NCBI GenBank assembly: GCA_015698045.1
Contig: BLAL01000298.1
Coordinates: 521,440-585,439 of the forward strand
From: Rhizophagus clarus
Taxonomy: Eukaryota > Glomeromycota > Glomeromycetes > Glomerales > Glomeraceae
Direction: 5' to 3'
DNA: 64,000 bases
Position 1 is the stretch's first letter, and the number at the start of each line of letters is the position of its first letter. A program made the translations under genes and the position numbers. The notes beneath the pieces are model-generated. The model searched no databases. It saw only the letters and a list, made by a program, of their open reading frames with translations, and had not been told where the DNA came from. This document shows, piece after piece, positions 58,985 through 64,000 of this stretch.

Positions 58985-61900
58985 TCGGAATCTCTAGATA
59001 CAAGAACCAGAACCAAAGTGCATTGTTTCTGTAAAGAATGTAACGGTAAATTGGTTGATCCAAGGACTAAACTGAAACATGAGTTAAAATATAAATTAAA
59101 ATCTAATGCGAATAATAATTTTGGTAACAATTATCAAGAAGGTTCTTCAAATGTTATATCATCTGATGCTGTTGATGAAGATGTAATAGAATGCGACCCA
59201 ATACAAGGGATAAATGATACATCACCTGATATAACTGAACAATTATCCGAAGATATTGAACAATTGTCCGAAGATATTGAACCATTACTCACAAGAAACT
59301 ATTTCTTTTTAACAAAGAAGACACCTATACATGAATCGGCAAAACATCGAACGATAAAGAAAGGAAAAATATCCGATCTTGTTCTTGAAAATTTATTATT
59401 GGATAATGTAAGAAACGAGAATGATCAAGACGGGGATTCTGAAGATGATGACGATAAAAATGGAGATACTGAAGATAGCGATTCTAATTATTCCGATGAT
59501 TATGAAGATGATGACGATGAGGAAGTCAATTTTGCATCAACAGATTTCGATGACGGCGAACCAATTCTTCCTAACATTAACATTAATGATAATTATACTT
59601 GGACTATTTTGTGGATATTACAATATCAACAACGATTTAAACTTTCCAATGTAGCTATAGATTCTTTGTTCAAGTTCTTAAGATTTTTTCTTTTGACAAT
59701 AGATGAAAATAAATTTTCATCTTTTCCTTCCTCTTTATATATGGCTAAAAAGGTGTTGGGGATATCCACAACGATAATTAAATATGCAGCCTGTGACAGA
59801 TGTCACAAATTGTATGATATAAAAGAATTATTAGACAATACTGAAATACCAACTTGCAGTTTTGTAAACTATCCAAATCACAGAATAGAACGATTTCGAC
59901 AACAATGCAATAACCCTCTATTAACGAAAATAGATAGTAATAATAGTAGTAATAATCCCATTTTCCGTCCGATAATGACATTCCCGTTAATAAATATTAA
60001 GCAACAATTGACCCTTTTTTTTAATCGCAAAAATTTTGAAATGTCATGTCGGAAGTGGTCAGAAAGGAAAAACGGAACTGAAGCTTTATTCGATATCTAT
60101 GATGGTAGGGTGGAAAAGTTTTACAGATGATGATGGTGCGCTGTTTTTTACAAAAGAATTTGCCGATACTCATATCGGATTAATGTTAAATATGGATTGG
60201 TTCCAGCCATTCGTAAATTCACAATATTCTGTTGGTGTGATTTATGCCGTTTTTTGTAATTTGCCGCGTAATGAACGCTTCAAGCCACACAATATTCTCA
60301 CACTAGCAGTAATGCCTGGTCCGAAAGAACCAAGCCAACATGAAATTAACAATTATTTGTATCCGATCGTTAACCAGTTAAATCGTTTGTGGAATGGCTA
60401 TTTTATAAAAACAAACGAACACAACAACGGTCGATTTGTCCGTGGTGCAATCATTGGCTGTTCTAGCGACGTCCCTGCGTCTCGGAAATTATGTGGTTTC
60501 ATCTCGGCTCGTATTGCATGCTACCGATGTTACAAATCGGCAAATTTTATAAACAATCAACCAAATTTTGGGGGGTTTGCAGATTTAGACGACTGGTTTG
60601 TTGAGCGAGATATTAATGAAATAAGAGAAAAAGCAAGTGAGTGGAAACAATGTGCAACTGAAGAAGCACGAAGAGCCCATGTCTCTGAACATCATGTTCG
60701 CTGGTCGGAGATATACCGCTTGCTTTATTTTAATCCTGTTCGCTTTTGCGTGGTTGATCCTATGCATTGCCTTTTTCTCGGTGTTGCGAAATGGATCGTA
60801 ACGAAACTCTGGATAGGCGAAGGTATATTAAATAACGAAAAGCTCAAAATTATGCAAGAGAGAGCTGACATGATAAAGTTCCCAAGTGACCTTGGACGCC
60901 GCCCTGTCAGAATAGCTACCGGTGAAGGATTCTCAAGTTTCACGGCGGACATGTGGAAAACCTTCATGTTAATTTTTGCAATACCTATCACATGGAGTTT
61001 CCTTGGATACATCGACCGAAAAATTCTTGCATATTTCGTGCGCGCTTGCAAGATCTTAACAAACCGAGAGCTACAAAAAAATATGTTAAATGAAGCGTTT
61101 ACAAGACTGATAGAGATGAACAAATTAATTGAACAAAAATATGGTCAAGAAAAAATAAGTCCTAATCTGCATCTCTGTCTCCATATCTGTGAATGCGCAT
61201 TAGACTATGGTCCTTTGTCCTCATTCTGGTGTTATAGCTTTGAACGAATGAACGGAATTTTAGGTACGTGATTTAATTTTTCCGATTTGAAAATCGCAAT
61301 GTTATTAATTATTTTTAAAAATTGTAGGTTCTTATAATAATAGCAGACGTAATATTGAACCTGAACTACTAAGAATTATGTCCGAAAATACAATCCTTCA
61401 ATACTTCCTCTCAAATTGTGACAACGATCACTTATTTTCCTCCTTGGAGATAATAGAACCAAGAAAATCTGTTGGCAGCTTGGCTGCACTTGATGATTTT
61501 GCGAGCGATGAGTATCAAAATTTTATAAGACTATCTCTTATTGAGGAAGATTCGGCTTACGGAACGGAATGTTTTCCTGGGTTGCTAATGAAACCGCGCA
61601 AAGAAACTACCCTTCCAAACCAAATTTTGGACCTACTGGTAGAATTTTATAATAGTTTGTATAATGATTATTGTTTCATCTCCATCTACTCTATAATAGG
61701 TTCAAATAACGGTACTGTCGTAAACCCTAGAATTATACAATATGGGAGAATAAGAATTGGGGCGGACATATATGGTTCTGTTCAGGCTGCTCGTCACGAA
61801 AAATCCTCATATATATTAGCTCAATTTGTACATTATGATGGATCGATCGATGTTTATCCCGGTCAAGTACAATTTTATTTTGAGCATACTATTCATTTAA

Positions 61901-62175
61901 ATAGTTCACGATCATTAACCCATTCATTAGCGTTAGTCAAATGGTACAAACCGGTTCAAGATCATAGTACAAGATATTATTGCCAAGTAGATAACGACAT
62001 AAAATCATGTAATATGGAATTATGGACAAATGAGTTTTATGATATGAGAAGAGACAGTATTATACCCATACATCATATAATAGGAAAATTCATTAAATGT
62101 AATTTTGATACTGGGACGAGAAAAACAAAAGAATATATGGCTGTGATTCCTTTAAATAAAAAAATTTCGTTTTAA
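58982..62175 (+). CDS. Plavaka/Tnp2-type transposase with one frameshift
   Basis: Catalyses excision and insertion of the surrounding element. Starts MSESLDTRTRT with a zinc-finger-like head (HCFCKECNGKLVDPRTKLKHE), then an acidic linker (59420-59540) and WTILWILQYQQRFKLSN. The core has CDRCHKLY, LNMDWFQPF, NILTLAVMPGPKEP, FISARIACYRCYK, then VVDPMHCLFLGVAKW with the Asp-x-x-His catalytic-type motif, and LSSFWCYSFERMNGILG. An intron at 61264-61327 leads to a last exon (61328-62175) with a C-terminal BAH-like domain. The frame changes at about 60109-60112 (DGRV, then WKSF): two bases appear lost. Apart from this the ~1040-residue protein has no stop, which is unusual among the dead elements here. 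It diverges from the RS-rich gene. Confidence 0.88.
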
Positions 62176-62675
62176 AAACTTTATATAATATAAAATGAAT
62201 TATATGTAAAATCGGAATGGCGAATTCAATTATAGCATTTGTATTTGATTAAATTATAACAATCATTTTTTTTTGGCACAAGAATAACGATAAAGGTTAC
62301 ATATACCGTAATTAATTCTAACCGCGTGAAAAATCAGATAATTCAGATAACAAGAGATCTTATTTTGAGCCGGCAAAGTTGTATTGCAAATCGGTCTTTT
62401 ATTACGGCATTACGATACAAGCACCATACTTTGTGATTAATAACTCTAATCATGTAATAATTTTTAGATATCAAAGGTTTATTTTATTTTAATTAAATAT
62501 CACATAAAGTATAAAACAATTATTCTGGCTATATAAATACATTTAAGGCCGGCAAAGCTGTATTGCAAATCGGCCCTTCTTATTTGAAAAGGGTAACAAT
62601 TACATTAAATTAATACGGCACTTATTCAAAAATGTTTAAAAATGTTGCAACTTAATTCTCCAATAATCATCATTG
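62176..62675. other. Transposon 3' spacer with a repeated GGCAAAG-TGTATTGCAAATCGG block
   Basis: CCGGCAAAGTTGTATTGCAA (62371) and CCGGCAAAGCTGTATTGCAA (62551) are direct copies about 180 bases apart, each followed by ATCGG. No gene is present. Confidence 0.6.
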
Positions 62676-62945
62676 TTATAATCAAGTTACTTACGACTTA
62701 AGCCTACTTTGATTATAAATAAAAACGGCACTTCGCACAGACAGAGCTCATGATATATGAGTTATCCCATCATGCCTATTTTACCCCTTGATAAAGGAAT
62801 TTTCGTTGCATGTACTTTCCTAATCAATGATAATCAAAGTTACTTACGACTTAAGTCTACTTTGATTATAAATAAAACGGCACTTCGCACAGACAGAGCT
62901 CATGATATATGAGTTATTCCATCATGCCTATTTTAACTATGATTA
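62676..62945. repeat. ~150-bp tandem duplication in the transposon right arm
   Basis: GTTACTTACGACTTAAGCCT and onward (62686) recurs at about 62838 with CTTCGCACAGACAGAGCTCA, then TGATATATGAGTTAT-CCATC, in both copies. It is non-coding, and the copies differ at only a few sites. Confidence 0.8.
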
Positions 62946-63480
62946 AAGAATTTACATTATTATTGTAAATATTTTACTCATAAGTCATAATGATATCTAT
63001 TTAGACTTCGACGAATAATGCGACAGAGGAGGCGGAATTATCATAACCAAAAATTCGAAGCGAGAGGTCTATGTATAGTAAATAGATCATCAACTTTGGT
63101 ACCAGAGTTATTTACAAACTTTAGGTGGCCACCTAGCCCACCTTTCCTATAACACACTATGCACGACGGCAAACGGTATAGGAGGCAGACTCTTCTTTCA
63201 GAAAGAAAGTTTTTTTTTGAAAAAAAAAAAAAAATAGTACAATTAAATAGCGTTTAATTAAATGTGATTAATTAACTTTTTAGGAATAGGCCTTATCAAT
63301 GCGATCTCATCAGTTTCGATTATCACTGTTCAACCTTATGAATACTTCAGTTATTGTTTGTGAAATCGAACCAACTGGGAATTCAATGTACAAAACAAGT
63401 AGAATATTTAGAATAGTATCTTATATTTATTAGTATAATAAATAATTTCAAAAATCCTATGATGTAAAATTACGAAATAT
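62946..63480. other. Spacer, nothing coding
   Basis: Ordinary AT-rich DNA with an A-run near 63220. It contains TCTTTCAGAAAGA, a small palindrome at 63196-63208. No gene was recognised. Confidence 0.35.
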
Positions 63481-63996
63481 TACAATTTAAATATCGGCAA
63501 AGGCTATTTTAAATAGAGTAAAATCTTTATTCGACCTGTGTCAAAGCGGTAAAGTTTACACTAAATATAATATCTCCGGTTTAATATCGGCATTTAATTA
63601 AAAAAAGGTAAAAATCGGCCGCTAAAATCGGCAATTTCTGGATGAAAAATCGGAAGTTAACAAAAATCGGCAAAAATTAGTAAAATAATCGGCAAAGCCT
63701 TATTGAAGTCGGCAAGGGAATTTTAAATAAGATAAAATCCTTATTCGAACTATACGAAAAGGGTAAAGTATATAATAAATATAATATCTCCGGTTTAAAT
63801 ATCGGCATTTATTTAAAAAAAGGTAAAAATCGGCCGCTAAAATCGGCATTTATGACTGAAAAATCGGAATTTAACAAAAATCGGCAAAATAGATATGGCT
63901 ATACTAAAATAAGCAAAATTTGGCATATTCTATATGAAGTCGGCAAGGCTTATTTTAAATAGAGCAAAATCCGATTTTTTTTTCATTCGACCTGTG
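63480..63996. repeat. Right subterminal region, two ~230-bp copies with internal end-like motifs
   Basis: 63490-63720 and 63720-63950 are direct copies (AATATAATATCTCCGGTTTA, then AAAAATCGGCCGCTAAAATC). Many AAATCGGCA words are present. An internal ATTCGACCTGTG at 63531-63542 copies the true terminal sequence at 63985-63996, so the element end itself has been duplicated. Confidence 0.8.
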
Positions 63997-64000
63997 TGTG

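Larger units (their letters stand above)
54214..63996. mobile_element. Plavaka/CACTA-like DNA transposon, ~9.8 kb, inserted in the gypsy RT
   Basis: Left end CACAGGTCGAATGAAAAAAA at 54214 and right end (complement of the same) at 63996. CACA-type termini and a Tnp2-like transposase place it with the CACTA/Plavaka group. It carries two genes in opposite orientation: the transposase (58982-62175, +) and an Arg/Ser-rich coiled-coil protein (55245-57294, -). Both subterminal regions are packed with GCCGA/TCGGC motifs. The left flank is gypsy coding sequence (GTAATTAT). Only four bases (TGTG) follow the right end, so a target duplication cannot be confirmed, and the simplest 3-base comparison (TAT against TGT) does not match. 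Confidence 0.85.

Noticed and set aside
63480-63996. CRISPR-like array from repeated AAATCGGCA words
   Set aside because: Spacing is irregular, spacers are not unique and the words continue as subterminal repeats of a eukaryotic transposon.

Overview
The window looks like nuclear DNA of an arbuscular mycorrhizal fungus, most likely Rhizophagus irregularis or a close Glomeromycotina relative. It is very AT-rich, host genes carry many 50-100 base GT-AG introns, repeats dominate, and several decayed coding regions match (from memory, not from a search) protein families that are multi-copy in Rhizophagus. No tRNA, rRNA, CRISPR or bacterial-type operon was seen.

Three host genes can be reconstructed confidently. 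A seven-exon PiT/Pho89-type phosphate transporter lies at 2597-4625 (+). A 17-exon COG3/Sec34 Golgi tethering subunit lies at 22458-26270 (+). A single-exon F-box/leucine-rich-repeat protein lies at 27875-29308 (+). Weaker gene candidates sit on the minus strand at 20073-20813 (membrane protein) and 21908-22386 (small two-exon gene, divergent from COG3).

The rest is largely a stack of nested mobile elements. At 6.8-12.9 kb a long inverted-repeat element holds a ~115-bp minisatellite split by a 3449-bp hAT transposon with an exact 8-bp target duplication. At 14.3-17.0 kb lies an AT-rich element with long inverted repeats; a second partial copy near 32-35 kb is split by a 2790-bp insertion, which itself contains a 416-bp hAT MITE. 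A 746-bp non-autonomous hAT with a palindrome array follows at 35.3-36.1 kb. A 2772-bp element at 36.2-38.9 kb contains a 1.3-kb polypurine tract and shares its terminal repeats with the large element at the end of the window. Between 39.8 and 48.1 kb are decayed copies of multi-copy families (an unknown TE-like family, a Tc1-like transposase, a Myb/SANT-like protein and a zinc-binding/SAM-like protein).

From 50.5 kb a Ty3/gypsy retrotransposon runs to just after its reverse transcriptase YLDD motif, where it is cut by a 9.8-kb Plavaka/CACTA-like transposon (54214-63996). That transposon carries a Tnp2-type transposase on one strand and, on the other, a six-exon Arg/Ser-rich, coiled-coil, acidic-tailed protein; both ends are packed with TCGGC/GCCGA motifs. 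A plausible reading is a two-gene transposon in which the second gene binds the subterminal motifs, as TnpA does in plant En/Spm. A recurring theme is that many premature stops in the dead elements are TGA or TAG where the family has Trp, or TGA where it has CGA, which points to directional C:G to T:A decay.
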